Made by a program: the position numbers and the translations under genes
In this document: in pieces, positions 42,181 through 51,344 of the stretch
Position numbering within the stretch: the first letter of the stretch is position 1
Layout: each line of letters begins with the position of its first letter
Origin: an uncultured Bacteroidales bacterium
GTDB taxonomy: Bacteria > Bacteroidota > Bacteroidia > Bacteroidales > Paludibacteraceae
Assembly (NCBI GenBank): GCA_902785605.1
Contig: CACZZL010000013.1
Coordinates: forward strand, 1 to 57,203
Direction of reading: 5' to 3'
Length of the DNA: 57,203 bases
The notes under the pieces: model-generated
What the model saw: only the letters and a program-made list of their open reading frames with translations
The model's database searches: none
Told to the model about the DNA's origin: nothing

Positions 42181-43502
42181 TTCCCTATACAGAATTTACT
42201 GAATATGTTTGCTAATACTTCCTGATTCGTGATCTGTCCTGTCACTTCGCCCAACGCGTTGAGACAATCCTGCAGATCGAGCGACAGCAGTTCACCGGAC
42301 AAGCCGTCACGCAATCCGTTTTGCACACGAACAATCGCCTCGTGCGCACGGGATATTGCTTCATAATGACGGGCATTGCTGAGCATCACGGCAGATGTAC
42401 TCATGGATTCCTTCGCGATACGTACCAGCTCCTGACGAAGCGGTTCTATATCGCCATTTTTAGCGGAAATCTTCAATCTACAATCTTCATTCTTCAATCC
42501 TAAATCCGCTTTATTGAGCACGCGAATAATCGCCCCCTTTGCTCCTTCGAACATCCTTTGTACATCGTCCTTTGTACATTGTACATCGTCCACGACGTGG
42601 ACCACGATCTGTGCCTGTTCTGCTGCTTTGCGGCTGCGCTCCATGCCGAGGTTCTCGATCGTATCGGCACTCTCCCGCAAGCCGGCTGTGTCGATGAGGC
42701 GGAAGAGGATTCCGTCAATAATGAGTGTATCTTCGACCGTGTCCCGCGTGGTGCCTTGTATATCGCTCACGATCGCGCGTTGCTCGCCCAGGAGCGCGTT
42801 CAGCAGGGTCGATTTACCTACGTTAGGTGCCCCGACAATGGCGACCGAGATGCCGTTTCGAATGGCATTACCGGTTCGGAACGAAGCCATCAATGCCGCT
42901 AATTTCTGCTCGATCTCTTGGGCCAATGCTTTCAGTTCGCTGCGATCGGCGAATTCCAGTTCCTCATGATCCGCAAAATCCAGTTCCAGTTCAATCAAGG
43001 AGGTGAAATGCAGCAGCCGCTCCCTCAGACGGTTCAGTTCATCGGACACAGAGCCTCGTAATTGACTCAATGCCAGATCTTTCTCCGCTTTGGACTGCGC
43101 AGCAATCAAATCGGCAACTGCCTCCGCCTGCGTCAAGTCCATTTTGCCGTTCAAGAACGCACGGCGAGTGAACTCACCGGGTTGCGCCATCTGCGCACCA
43201 GCATCAATCAACCACTGCAACAAAGTCTGCTGGATATACAAACTGCCGTGACAGGCAATCTCTATCGTATCTTCTCCCGTGAACGAATGCGGGGCGCGGA
43301 ACACCGAGCAGAGCACATCATCCAAGGTTTCGTCAGCGCGTTGAATACGTCCATGACGAACCGTGTTCGCCGCGGTGTCCGCCAAGCTTGTACGACCGAC
43401 AAACAGACTATCCACGATACGGATAGCGTCCGGGCCGGAGACGCGAATAACGGCGATTCCACCGGAGCCGTAAGGCGTTGATATGGCACAAATCGTTTGC
43501 AT
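42177..43502 (-). CDS. mnmE: tRNA modification GTPase MnmE
   Basis: About 441 residues from the ATG at 43502 (MQTICAISTPYGSGGIAVIR); the ATG at 43514 would leave almost no 5' leader. N-terminal folate-binding domain, helical domain, and GTPase inserted with GAPNVGKSTLLNALLG, DTAGLRESAD and NKADLG, ending in the C-terminal FCIGK with the Cys. With MnmG it makes 5-carboxymethylaminomethyl-uridine in tRNA wobble positions. Two heptad arrays lie in the GTPase domain: 42466-42508 (LKNEDCRLKI) between NKAD and SAK, and 42555-42591 (DDVQCTKDDVQRM) after strand 4. Confidence 0.96.
   Translation of the reverse strand: MQTICAISTPYGSGGIAVIRVSGPDAIRIVDSLFVGRTSLADTAANTVRHGRIQRADETLDDVLCSVFRAPHSFTGEDTIEIACHGSLYIQQTLLQWLIDAGAQMAQPGEFTRRAFLNGKMDLTQAEAVADLIAAQSKAEKDLALSQLRGSVSDELNRLRERLLHFTSLIELELDFADHEELEFADRSELKALAQEIEQKLAALMASFRTGNAIRNGISVAIVGAPNVGKSTLLNALLGEQRAIVSDIQGTTRDTVEDTLIIDGILFRLIDTAGLRESADTIENLGMERSRKAAEQAQIVVHVVDDVQCTKDDVQRMFEGAKGAIIRVLNKADLGLKNEDCRLKISAKNGDIEPLRQELVRIAKESMSTSAVMLSNARHYEAISRAHEAIVRVQNGLRDGLSGELLSLDLQDCLNALGEVTGQITNQEVLANIFSKFCIGK
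42466..42508. repeat. Heptad array inside mnmE (GATTGAA type)
   Basis: Minus strand GATTTAG, GATTGAA, GAATGAA, GATTGTA, GATTGAA, GATTTCC; in frame. Confidence 0.82.
42555..42591. repeat. Heptad array inside mnmE (ATGTACA type)
   Basis: Minus strand GACGATGTACAATGTACA, then AAGGACGATGTACAAAGG; close relative of the arrays in DUF1015. Confidence 0.82.
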
Positions 43503-43525
43503 TTTGATACACACCCCAAATTTCG

Positions 43526-43559
43526 TGCAAAGTTACTACATTTTTGCGACATATGCAAA
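43526..43559 (-). promoter_or_regulatory. Promoter of the mnmE operon
   Basis: Minus strand TTTGCA (43554-43559) and TAACTTTGCA (43526-43535), divergent from the DUF4476 promoter. Confidence 0.75.
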
Positions 43560-43574
43560 TTTATTTGCAAAAAC

Positions 43575-43607
43575 TTGCACAATTCAAAAAAAAGGTGTAC
43601 CTTTGCA
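43575..43607 (+). promoter_or_regulatory. Promoter of the DUF4476 gene
   Basis: TTGCAC (43575-43580), poly-A spacer, TACCTTTGCA (43598-43607). Same module as at 4782-4814 and 7089-7121. Confidence 0.8.
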
Positions 43608-43626
43608 CCCAAAATCAAGTAAAGTT

Positions 43627-44034
43627 ATGAAACGAGTATTATTGGTATTAATGATGGCATTGGTGACAATGAGCGGCATGGCACAGCATCATCATGACCG
43701 TCACGGTGACCGCGGACACGGCGGCCGTCACCATATCGAGTGTGCCACACGGGAACAAATGGCAATGACCATGCAGGTATTGGAGCAGCAGTCGTTTGAT
43801 GACAAGAGACTGGAGATATGCAAGTTATGCGTGACGCTCGGTCACTTCTGTACCGAAGACCTGGCCCGCATGGCGGCTAAGTTCTCGTTTGACGACAACC
43901 GTCTGCAGTTCCTCATCTACGCATACGACTACTGCGAGGATCCGGAGAACTACTATGCCTTGCGGGATGCGTTCACGTTCCGTTCCAACTTCGACACGCT
44001 CATGGAGACCGTGTTGCCGGGTTACAGGAGATGA
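43627..44034 (+). CDS. DUF4476-like His-rich secreted protein
   Basis: 135 residues from the ATG at 43627, placed 20 bases after the -7 box. Signal peptide (VLLVLMMALVTMSGMA), a His-rich stretch after cleavage (QHHHDRHGDRGHGGRHH), then the DUF4476 repeat pattern: SFDDKRLEICKLCVTL and KFSFDDNRLQFLIYAYDY, with FTFRSNFDTLMETVLPG at the end. Exported; unknown function, possibly a metal-responsive or structural role. Overlaps the next gene by 4 bases. Confidence 0.8.
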   Translation: MKRVLLVLMMALVTMSGMAQHHHDRHGDRGHGGRHHIECATREQMAMTMQVLEQQSFDDKRLEICKLCVTLGHFCTEDLARMAAKFSFDDNRLQFLIYAYDYCEDPENYYALRDAFTFRSNFDTLMETVLPGYRR

Positions 44035-45323
44035 TATCCACGTATTTTCATAAGGTATTAGTCACCGTTAGCGCCCTACTCTGCGCGCTAACTGTTTTTG
44101 GCGCGACCTATAACGGCCGCGTCGTGGACCAGAACGGTCAGGCGATCTCGTATGCGACCGTCTATCCGGAACTGCAACCTGAACAAGGAACGGCGACCAA
44201 TCTGGACGGGCGGTTCACATTCAACACGGACCTGCCCAAACAGTGTCCGGTAGTGATCAGTTTTGTGGGATACGAGAAGTTGTCCCTTTCGTTGGCAGAA
44301 CTGGAAGCGATGTCGATACAACGTCAGCCGTTGGTGCTCAAAGAACAGCCGATTGCGCTACAGGAAATGGTGGTGGCCGCCAAGCCGAGCAAGCAGCGTA
44401 ACAAACGCAAGCAGATGGCGCAGTTGCTGCACGCCGTGTATGTAAAGATGCAGGAAGAGTTTCCCGATCAACCGGCTCAGTATCAAGTCGTCAGCGACGT
44501 GCGCATGAACAGTAACAACAGCACCTGGGGCATGGAGCAGATGATCGCCAATATCGTGACGATCCCGCAACAACAAGGACGTGACTCGGTGCAGTTCCAG
44601 GGCCGGTATTGCAAGCGTTTCTTCTCCGCGGAGAAACGGGCTCAGGCGGATTCGATTCTGGCCGGAGAGACGATCGAGCGCATTGAGAAACAGAGCACAG
44701 GCCAACAGGGTCATTCGATGCGCCGGGCGATCAATGCCGTGGACTCGGGTGTGGTGATTCACAAGACCCTGTTCGCGTTGGGTAACATGCGGTATGACTT
44801 CGAAGAGACAATGAACGATATCCGTCATTGGACGGTGAGTAACGAATCGGAAGGCGAGACCGTTCTGACGCATACGCAGAAGATCAGCAAGTACTTAGGT
44901 TGTTTTCAGTTGACGTTTCAGCGGCATTATATTGTGGATTCGCACACCTATGCGGTGGTACGGTTCTCCGAGCACGCAGAGGTCAAAGTGACCATTCCGT
45001 TCGGGTACAAACTGAACCAGGACCAGTTGCAGTTGCTCAATCTGTTCAGCATGAGTGACGAGCAGATTAATAAGTTCCGACTCCGGAAACTGCGCGGCAC
45101 AATTGACTACAACACCATTTATCAGCGCCGGGACGGGAAATTGTACATCTTGGAGAAAAACATGTACTCCAATTCCTTTATCATCGGCAGCAAAGGTGTG
45201 GAGATTCCGATTGTCATAAAAGCAACACAACGCGTCACCGGATTGCAGACAGAAGGAGTCAAACCTTTAACGCCTGCTCAGGTAACACGTCGTGTCAAAC
45301 GGGAGATCGTAGAGATCTACTGA
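44031..45323 (+). CDS. Carboxypeptidase-regulatory-like domain protein
   Basis: 430 residues. Signal peptide, then a CarboxypepD_reg-like beta domain (YNGRVVDQNGQAISYATVYP, GTATNLDGRFTFNTD, VVISFVGYEKLSLSL) followed by about 320 residues of an unrecognised, mostly beta domain (YHTYAVVRFSEHAEVKVTIP). The first domain is shared with the plug-side extension of SusC proteins and many envelope proteins. Exported, outer envelope. Its 3' end overlaps the converging rlmB by 7 bases without a terminator. Confidence 0.8.
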   Translation: MISTYFHKVLVTVSALLCALTVFGATYNGRVVDQNGQAISYATVYPELQPEQGTATNLDGRFTFNTDLPKQCPVVISFVGYEKLSLSLAELEAMSIQRQPLVLKEQPIALQEMVVAAKPSKQRNKRKQMAQLLHAVYVKMQEEFPDQPAQYQVVSDVRMNSNNSTWGMEQMIANIVTIPQQQGRDSVQFQGRYCKRFFSAEKRAQADSILAGETIERIEKQSTGQQGHSMRRAINAVDSGVVIHKTLFALGNMRYDFEETMNDIRHWTVSNESEGETVLTHTQKISKYLGCFQLTFQRHYIVDSHTYAVVRFSEHAEVKVTIPFGYKLNQDQLQLLNLFSMSDEQINKFRLRKLRGTIDYNTIYQRRDGKLYILEKNMYSNSFIIGSKGVEIPIVIKATQRVTGLQTEGVKPLTPAQVTRRVKREIVEIY

Positions 45324-46099
45324 TTATTGCGCTGCCGAACGGCTTCGTAGATGAACACACCGGCAGCTACGCTGACGTTGAGCGATTCGATGATGCCGGT
45401 CATCGGCAGACGCACCTGATCGGTGCACAGCTTGAGGTTCTCCTCATAGATTCCCTTTTCCTCCGAACCCATCACAATACAGGTCGGGACGGTCATGTCC
45501 ACGTCGGTGTAGTTACGCTCCGTATGTTCGGTAGCGGCGACAATGCGTATTCCGCTCTCTTGGAGGTATCGCAGGGCGTTTTGGAGGTTCTCCACTTTGC
45601 AGATCGGCAGCGTGTGCAGCGCGCCGGCAGATGCTTTGACGGCATCGCCGTTGATAGCCACACTCCCGCGCGTACCTATGATAAGCGCGTCCACGCCGGC
45701 GCACACGCATGTACGGGAGATTGCACCGAAGTTACGCACATCGGTCACACCGTCCAGCATCATCAGCAGCGGAGTCTTACCTTCGTCGTAGAGGCTCTGC
45801 ACGAGGTTCTCCAGCGGATAGAACTCAATCGGGCTGAGGAACGCAATGACGCCTTGGTGGTTCTTGTCCGTGAACTGGTTCAGTTTCTCGACAGGCACTT
45901 TCTGCACCGGTGTGTTGGTGCCTTCCAGTTTGAGAATCAGTTCTCTGCCGATGGCAGAGGACATGTCACGGCGAAGCAGCACTTTGTCGAGCGCCTTGCC
46001 GGCATCGATTGCTTCCATCACTGCCCGAATACCGAAGATCATCTCTTTCTCTTTCGGACGTTTCGTGTCGTAAGACTTTTTTCTTTCAACTTTCAACAT
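45317..46099 (-). CDS. rlmB: 23S rRNA 2'-O-methyltransferase RlmB (SPOUT family)
   Basis: 260 residues. Start codon and first codons (MLKVERKKS) come from a TTGAAAG heptad array; the conserved part begins at MIFGIRAVMEAIDAGKALDK. SPOUT motifs DGVTDVRNFGAISRTCVCAG, VMGSEEKGIYEENLK and SLNVSVAAGVFIYEAV form the knot and the SAM site. Methylates G2251 in the E. coli numbering. Cytoplasmic. RNA target is inferred from homology. Confidence 0.9.
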   Translation of the reverse strand: MLKVERKKSYDTKRPKEKEMIFGIRAVMEAIDAGKALDKVLLRRDMSSAIGRELILKLEGTNTPVQKVPVEKLNQFTDKNHQGVIAFLSPIEFYPLENLVQSLYDEGKTPLLMMLDGVTDVRNFGAISRTCVCAGVDALIIGTRGSVAINGDAVKASAGALHTLPICKVENLQNALRYLQESGIRIVAATEHTERNYTDVDMTVPTCIVMGSEEKGIYEENLKLCTDQVRLPMTGIIESLNVSVAAGVFIYEAVRQRNNQ

Positions 46100-46115
46100 T
46101 CAACTTTCAACTTTT
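46083..46115. repeat. Heptad array at the rlmB start (TTGAAAG type)
   Basis: Minus strand TTGAAAG, TTGAATG, TTGAAAG, TTGAAAG. The ATG at 46099 is inside unit two. Same unit as in folA. Confidence 0.9.
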
Positions 46116-46116
46116 A

Positions 46117-47724
46117 TTAGTATTTTAGCCAGTTAATAAATTCCTTGGGATTGGTTGTGAACGCTTTGGGTTCGGCCACTTGGTGTCCGTATGCATCCAG
46201 TTGCACGTAGAACGGCTGCGCGTTGGAGCCGTATTGTTCCCGTTGAATACGGGAGTTTTTGTCACCTACACCGTCTTTCTTGGCATCCACAAAGAGTTGA
46301 ATGAACACATAGTTCTGCAGACGGGCTTTGACGCTGTCATTGTCGAGGACGAACGCTTCCATCTTACGGCAGTTGACGCAACCGTATCCGGTGAAGTTGA
46401 CAATCACCGGTTTGCCTGTCTGACGGGCATACGCGAGGCCCTCTTCGTAGTCATAGAACACTTCCCTGCCCTCAATCGGCATAGGCGGTGCAAAGGCCGA
46501 GATCGCTTTGACGGGTGCGCCCCAGAGACCGGGCACGAGGTAAGCGGCAAACGCGAAAGAGGGGATGATGATCAGTGTTCGAATGATGATACGAACGATC
46601 GACTGCTTGTGAATACGGTATAACAGATAGATACCGATGCCTGCGAAACATAGGATCCAGATCGCGATGAACAGCCAACGCGGCAGGATACCCCAACCGT
46701 AAGCGAGGTCGGCTACCGAGAGGAACTTAAGCGACAATGCCAGTTCGAGGAACGCCAGCACAACCTTGAACGAGGTCATCCAATCGCCCGATTTGGGGGC
46801 ACGCTTGAGCCATTGTGGGAACATTGCAAACAGCGAGAAAGGCAATGCGAGTGAGATTGCAAATCCCAACATACCGATTGCCGGTGCCAGCAGGCTGTGT
46901 CCTGCCGCTTCCACGAGCAGCGTGCCTATGATCGGACCGGTGCAGGAGAATGAGACAATGACCAATGTAAAGGCCATGAGCAGAATACTAAGGAATCCGC
47001 CTGTCGAGCGCGCTTTGCTATCCAGTTTGGTGGACCAGCTGTCCGGCAGTGTGATCTCAAACAGTCCGAAGAAAGAGAGTGCGAAGACTACCAACAGCAG
47101 GAAGAAGAATATATTCACAACCGCATTAGTGCTCAGGTCATTAAGTGCCGAAGCTCCGAAGAGCAGCGTCACCAGCAGACCGAGACTGACATAGAGCACA
47201 ATGATACTCAAGCCGTACAAGACCGCGTTCTTGGCTCCCTTGTCCGTGCGTTTGAGGAAGAACGAGACCGTCATCGGAATGATCGGCCACACGCAAGGCG
47301 TGAAGATAGCCAGCAAACCGCCTAAGAGGCCCAGTAGGAAAATCAACCATAATGAGCGTTCGTCCCCCGAACTTAATGATGACGCTTCGCTTAATGGTGA
47401 CGCGCTTTCAGCGCTTAATGATGCATATTCCCACACCTCCGGCGCAGTACACATCTTGTCGTCACAGGCATTGAAACGAATGGGGGTAAGGTCGGCTTTG
47501 GCGAGCGTGATCACAAACGAGTCCACAAACTCATCGTCGAACTCGCGTTCGCCGAACTCAATGATCGTCATGTGCCAGCCGGGTTCGATAGCTGCTTTCA
47601 GACGCACACTGTCACCTGTTTCTACCCCGCTCCATTTCACCGGTTCCACCAGTTGCGCAAGGGCTATTAGCGGCAAGAGTGCTGATAAGATAAATAATAG
47701 TCGTTTCATAGATATATCCGTCAT
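46117..47724 (-). CDS. dsbD: Thiol:disulfide interchange protein DsbD
   Basis: 535 residues. Start at 47724 (MTDISMKRLLFILSALLPLI), which overlaps the upstream TGA as ATGA; a shorter start at MKRLLF is possible. Signal peptide, N-terminal DsbD-type beta domain, then eight membrane helices with the paired Cys of FTPCVWPIIPMTVSFF and FSCTGPIIGTL, and a C-terminal thioredoxin domain with CVNC (GYGCVNCRKMEAF). Carries electrons from cytoplasmic thioredoxin to periplasmic thiols. All redox pairs seem present. A short Ser-rich stretch before the first helix (SPLSEASSLSSGDERS) is repetitive. Confidence 0.93.
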   Translation of the reverse strand: MTDISMKRLLFILSALLPLIALAQLVEPVKWSGVETGDSVRLKAAIEPGWHMTIIEFGEREFDDEFVDSFVITLAKADLTPIRFNACDDKMCTAPEVWEYASLSAESASPLSEASSLSSGDERSLWLIFLLGLLGGLLAIFTPCVWPIIPMTVSFFLKRTDKGAKNAVLYGLSIIVLYVSLGLLVTLLFGASALNDLSTNAVVNIFFFLLLVVFALSFFGLFEITLPDSWSTKLDSKARSTGGFLSILLMAFTLVIVSFSCTGPIIGTLLVEAAGHSLLAPAIGMLGFAISLALPFSLFAMFPQWLKRAPKSGDWMTSFKVVLAFLELALSLKFLSVADLAYGWGILPRWLFIAIWILCFAGIGIYLLYRIHKQSIVRIIIRTLIIIPSFAFAAYLVPGLWGAPVKAISAFAPPMPIEGREVFYDYEEGLAYARQTGKPVIVNFTGYGCVNCRKMEAFVLDNDSVKARLQNYVFIQLFVDAKKDGVGDKNSRIQREQYGSNAQPFYVQLDAYGHQVAEPKAFTTNPKEFINWLKY

Positions 47725-50700
47725 TTTACTAATTGTCCGGTAATGGTGTATATCTTATCACCCCGGATGATATAAATCTGGTTGTTCCAAAGCAGTTTCA
47801 CAGGTTTGCCAGACGCATCTTCTCCGTTTATCTTTATCGTCTCAATACCTTGCGTGCCCTGAATCTCTAAAGCTGCTTCAGAATAAGCCCATTCGCCGAT
47901 AGGTTCTCCCAGTTCGTCTCTTGAACGCACGCCCCATGTATATTGGTATGAACCGGGAACAGGTGTCTCCATAGTGGAAACGCTGATTGAGGACGATGAG
48001 ATAACACCGCTATATATTATTTCATCACCCTGACTGATGTAAAAATCAAACAGTTGTACAGGTTCCGTCGTCTCCCAATTAAACATGAGTACCGCAGAAG
48101 TCGGATTCAGTTGGCTTGCGGTAAGGTTAAAAGGCTTATACTCCTCCAAATTAACGAATACAACACGCACCGTTACATCATTCTCCGGCATCTCAAAACG
48201 ATAATCCTGCGTGAGCGGAATAGTATTTCCATCTCCATCGGTTAGGATGATGGAATGGATGATGTTTCCTTCCTCCGGAGTGACATGCAGCGTCACAGTA
48301 TCGCCGGCACAGATCAACTGCTTGGCGGCATAACTGCAGGTGCCGTTTCCTACTACCTCCGTATTGACGCGATGCCATTCAATCACATATTTGATCGGCG
48401 AACTCTTATACTTCGCATTGATATAGGCCTGTCGTGAGCCGGTAGGAACAAAAATCGTATCGGTACCCGCACCACTAAATGGGGATGAGGCTGTATTTGT
48501 CGGAGGCGTTGTACCGAGAAAGACGATACGCCGCAGATGCGAGTTGCCGTCAAAGGCCGACGAACCGATTTTCTTGACAGAGGCAGGAATAACCACTTCT
48601 TCCAAATCGCAGTTATAAAAAGCACTGGTGCCTATTTCCTGCAAGGAGTCTCCAAGTTCAATGTGGTGCAAGTTCTTACACGATTCAAAACAAAAGTCAC
48701 CAATCTTACGGAAGTTAATACTCTTGATGAGCAGTTTGCGCGGTTTGCGGCAGTTGAGGAAGGAATAGCGCGGCAGTTCTGTAATACTATCGTGTACGCA
48801 GATATAGGATAAGGAGTCATCTTCCTCCAGATACGACGAACAAAGGTTTGCCCATGGGGCACCTGTGGTGGTTGCTTGTTCCGTATCATAGGAAGTGTTA
48901 ATGACAAGCGAGCGCGTCTTGGTGCTATATTGTTTAACAGCGCCTCCGCCATACAAATCCAATCCATAATACAGATCCACGATATAACGAACGTCTTCCG
49001 ACACCGGACTTCCGCAATACCCTTCTGATCTCGTCTTGTTAAAGAAGACATGCATAATTGCCCAGCCGTGAGGATCACTACTATAAGGCAATGCATATTG
49101 ACGCGGGTTGTCCGTATTACCATCTCCCCAGTGGTCAAAGTAGTAGCCTTCTTTCGGCGTAGCTGTCAAGGTAACTATTTCATCCGGGCAGCCCGTATAG
49201 GAACTACCTTGACTTACTCCATTGGCAGTAATGGTAACGCGTCCATAGGATGAATAATCGTTGTATAACGAAAAGTCCGTTTTGCGAGTAGTATATAACG
49301 GTGTAACTATCAAATCGGAGGTTACAGCTACGGTCACCGGATTCGTAGTATAGTTGGTACTTTTATTCTTTTCACCATCTACTTTCCAATATACCACTTT
49401 ATAACAAGATCCGGGGAACGCTTCCAGCGTTATGGAGTCTCCATACAGATACGTTTCTTTTTGCGGATAATAACGGGCTGTTCCTTTTGACGCGTCATTC
49501 TGAAGGGTTACCGTATATTCGGGACTATCTTCAAAAAGGGCCTTAATGGTGGTATTTTGAAGGATTGTAAAGGTATACGGATTCTGGTTAGAAAGGAACT
49601 TCTCGGTCGTTTCTCCATTTCCGTCTTGCGTACATGTCATCCATTGTACAAATCTCTTACCCGGTGTAACATTTGCTGTTATCGTGACAGATTCCTGTTC
49701 GTAGTAATTACCTCCACCGGTTACTGTACCATTCGCCGGATTATCCACCTGTAGATTCAATGTAACAATAGATGCCGGTCCGAAATATGCAGTGTACGTA
49801 CTATCTCCGTAAAGATATATATATTTAGAGTAATGATTGTTTGAGGGGTTGTTATTCCAATAGAGGAATTTATAGGAATGGTTAGGTGTTGCCAATAATT
49901 CGACTCTAGTACCTGCAGCATACGTCCCTGCTCCACTCACGCTACCCATTGTGGGCTGGGCAGAAGTGGCAGTTACCGTATAGTTAGCCACCGATTCAAA
50001 CTCCGCCCAGAGATAGGTATTGTTATCATCCGGACTTTGAATGGTATAGGTGCGCGTCGCGGTAGTCACTCCGTCTGTCCACCTCGTGAAACGGCATCCG
50101 GGCTTGGGAATAGCTTTAAAGTTGACTCTCGTTCCTATTGCCGCACATACATGTTCTGGCTCTGTCGCGCCTTTGCCGGAATTGGATGAATTACTATAAA
50201 TGCAATATTGTATTGGTCGGAAATGGGCTGTCACGGTGACATTCGGTTTACTCAGACGGAAAGACCACGGCGTACTATAATAATCCGCATAGTAATCTGT
50301 GGATGTGAAATAAGCGAACTCCCACCCTTCATTTGCAGTAGCTCTGACCGTTACATATTCATTTGCTCTGTACGAGCCTCCGCCATATATCTTTCCTGCT
50401 CCATCGGGTTCAACCACCGTTGTGAGGGTGTAGTACTGCTGACTCGAACCGCCTCCATCGCTGCTGCTTGAAGAGAGAGTCTCTGTTACCAACCGAACCG
50501 CTAACCCCATATAGGTCTGCATCTCGGAGCTGCAATACATGTAATTACCCATGAAACTGATATTCGCTTTATCGGCAGACCAGTAATATCCCATAGATGA
50601 GGTACCGGAAACAACAGAAATAGAGCCGGAGCTATACCTATAACCTGCAGCAGGGAGGAACACTGCTCCTTTAGTCTGCATAGTAGAGAACTCGCTTGCC

Positions 50701-51251
50701 GTATAAACATTCGCATTATATGCGCGCGCACCCTGATCATATGAGGTAAAGGTGATGGAAGCCGGAGCAGTCCAGTTGTCCGGTAATAGAATCCATCCGT
50801 TCACACCGTTCACCTTAGCTGGACCACGCAACAAATAGGCATTGGGACGTTCGCTAAGCAAATATGCCCACTCACTCTGCGTCAATGTGCGATAGTCACC
50901 GCTAACCTTGCTCCCCCAATCGTAAGCCGTATTGGCGATAGAATTATAACCTCCTCCATAGACGACAGAAAGGCTTGTCTCATAGGGCATAAGATTGTTG
51001 TTTCCACTGGTTCCCCATCCGAAAAGATCTATGTATCCTGAATAGGTCGAGGATATATTGGAATTACTCTGCCCCACGTAATCGTATTGATTCGTGGCGA
51101 ATGACCATGCCTTGGAGGAACAATGGTATCGCAAGTTCCCTTTGGAGAAATATACCTGTTTGGATGCAGATACAGAAAACTGTCCCGATAATTGGGCGTT
51201 TGCACTTGCGACAATCAGCAACAAGCCGATTAAATAAGTAAATCGTTTCAT
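47721..51251 (-). CDS. Large type IX secretion cargo: FISUMP-like, InlB-like repeats, BspA-like LRRs
   Basis: 1176 residues with signal peptide (RFTYLIGLLLIVASANA). Order: an N-terminal beta-rich domain (21-255; SASKQVYFSKGNLRY, GYIDLFGWGTSGNN) as in many Bacteroidales surface proteins; about seven InlB-like repeats (about 275-760; GTYAAGTRVELLATPNHSYK, GGNYYEQESVTITANVTPGK); a BspA-like leucine-rich stretch (about 800-930; IGDFCFESCKNLHHIELGDS); a further InlB-like and Fn3-like stretch; and a C-terminal type IX sorting signal (YIIRGDKIYTITGQLVK). Exported and probably anchored at the surface. More AT-rich than neighbouring housekeeping genes. Confidence 0.85.
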   Translation of the reverse strand: MKRFTYLIGLLLIVASANAQLSGQFSVSASKQVYFSKGNLRYHCSSKAWSFATNQYDYVGQSNSNISSTYSGYIDLFGWGTSGNNNLMPYETSLSVVYGGGYNSIANTAYDWGSKVSGDYRTLTQSEWAYLLSERPNAYLLRGPAKVNGVNGWILLPDNWTAPASITFTSYDQGARAYNANVYTASEFSTMQTKGAVFLPAAGYRYSSGSISVVSGTSSMGYYWSADKANISFMGNYMYCSSEMQTYMGLAVRLVTETLSSSSSDGGGSSQQYYTLTTVVEPDGAGKIYGGGSYRANEYVTVRATANEGWEFAYFTSTDYYADYYSTPWSFRLSKPNVTVTAHFRPIQYCIYSNSSNSGKGATEPEHVCAAIGTRVNFKAIPKPGCRFTRWTDGVTTATRTYTIQSPDDNNTYLWAEFESVANYTVTATSAQPTMGSVSGAGTYAAGTRVELLATPNHSYKFLYWNNNPSNNHYSKYIYLYGDSTYTAYFGPASIVTLNLQVDNPANGTVTGGGNYYEQESVTITANVTPGKRFVQWMTCTQDGNGETTEKFLSNQNPYTFTILQNTTIKALFEDSPEYTVTLQNDASKGTARYYPQKETYLYGDSITLEAFPGSCYKVVYWKVDGEKNKSTNYTTNPVTVAVTSDLIVTPLYTTRKTDFSLYNDYSSYGRVTITANGVSQGSSYTGCPDEIVTLTATPKEGYYFDHWGDGNTDNPRQYALPYSSDPHGWAIMHVFFNKTRSEGYCGSPVSEDVRYIVDLYYGLDLYGGGAVKQYSTKTRSLVINTSYDTEQATTTGAPWANLCSSYLEEDDSLSYICVHDSITELPRYSFLNCRKPRKLLIKSINFRKIGDFCFESCKNLHHIELGDSLQEIGTSAFYNCDLEEVVIPASVKKIGSSAFDGNSHLRRIVFLGTTPPTNTASSPFSGAGTDTIFVPTGSRQAYINAKYKSSPIKYVIEWHRVNTEVVGNGTCSYAAKQLICAGDTVTLHVTPEEGNIIHSIILTDGDGNTIPLTQDYRFEMPENDVTVRVVFVNLEEYKPFNLTASQLNPTSAVLMFNWETTEPVQLFDFYISQGDEIIYSGVISSSSISVSTMETPVPGSYQYTWGVRSRDELGEPIGEWAYSEAALEIQGTQGIETIKINGEDASGKPVKLLWNNQIYIIRGDKIYTITGQLVK

Positions 51252-51296
51252 ATATACTAAAATTTGATAACTGGATATTTGGATAGTCTTCTCTCT

Positions 51297-51344
51297 TTAT
51301 AATAGCGGGATAAGGGCAAATAATATAATAAGGTATCTATTCAT
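51297..51344 (-). CDS. 15-residue signal-peptide-like micro-ORF
   Basis: Reads MNRYLIILFALIPLL and stops. Its ATG overlaps the rhuM stop (ATGA). It looks like the hydrophobic part of a signal peptide cut short, so perhaps a leftover of a truncated gene or a chance frame. Lies in the 89-base gap before the large cargo gene. Confidence 0.2.
   Translation of the reverse strand: MNRYLIILFALIPLL

Noticed and set aside
43483-43626. Longer N-terminus for the DUF4476 protein
   Set aside because: It spans both divergent promoters; the ATG at 43627 gives a proper signal peptide.
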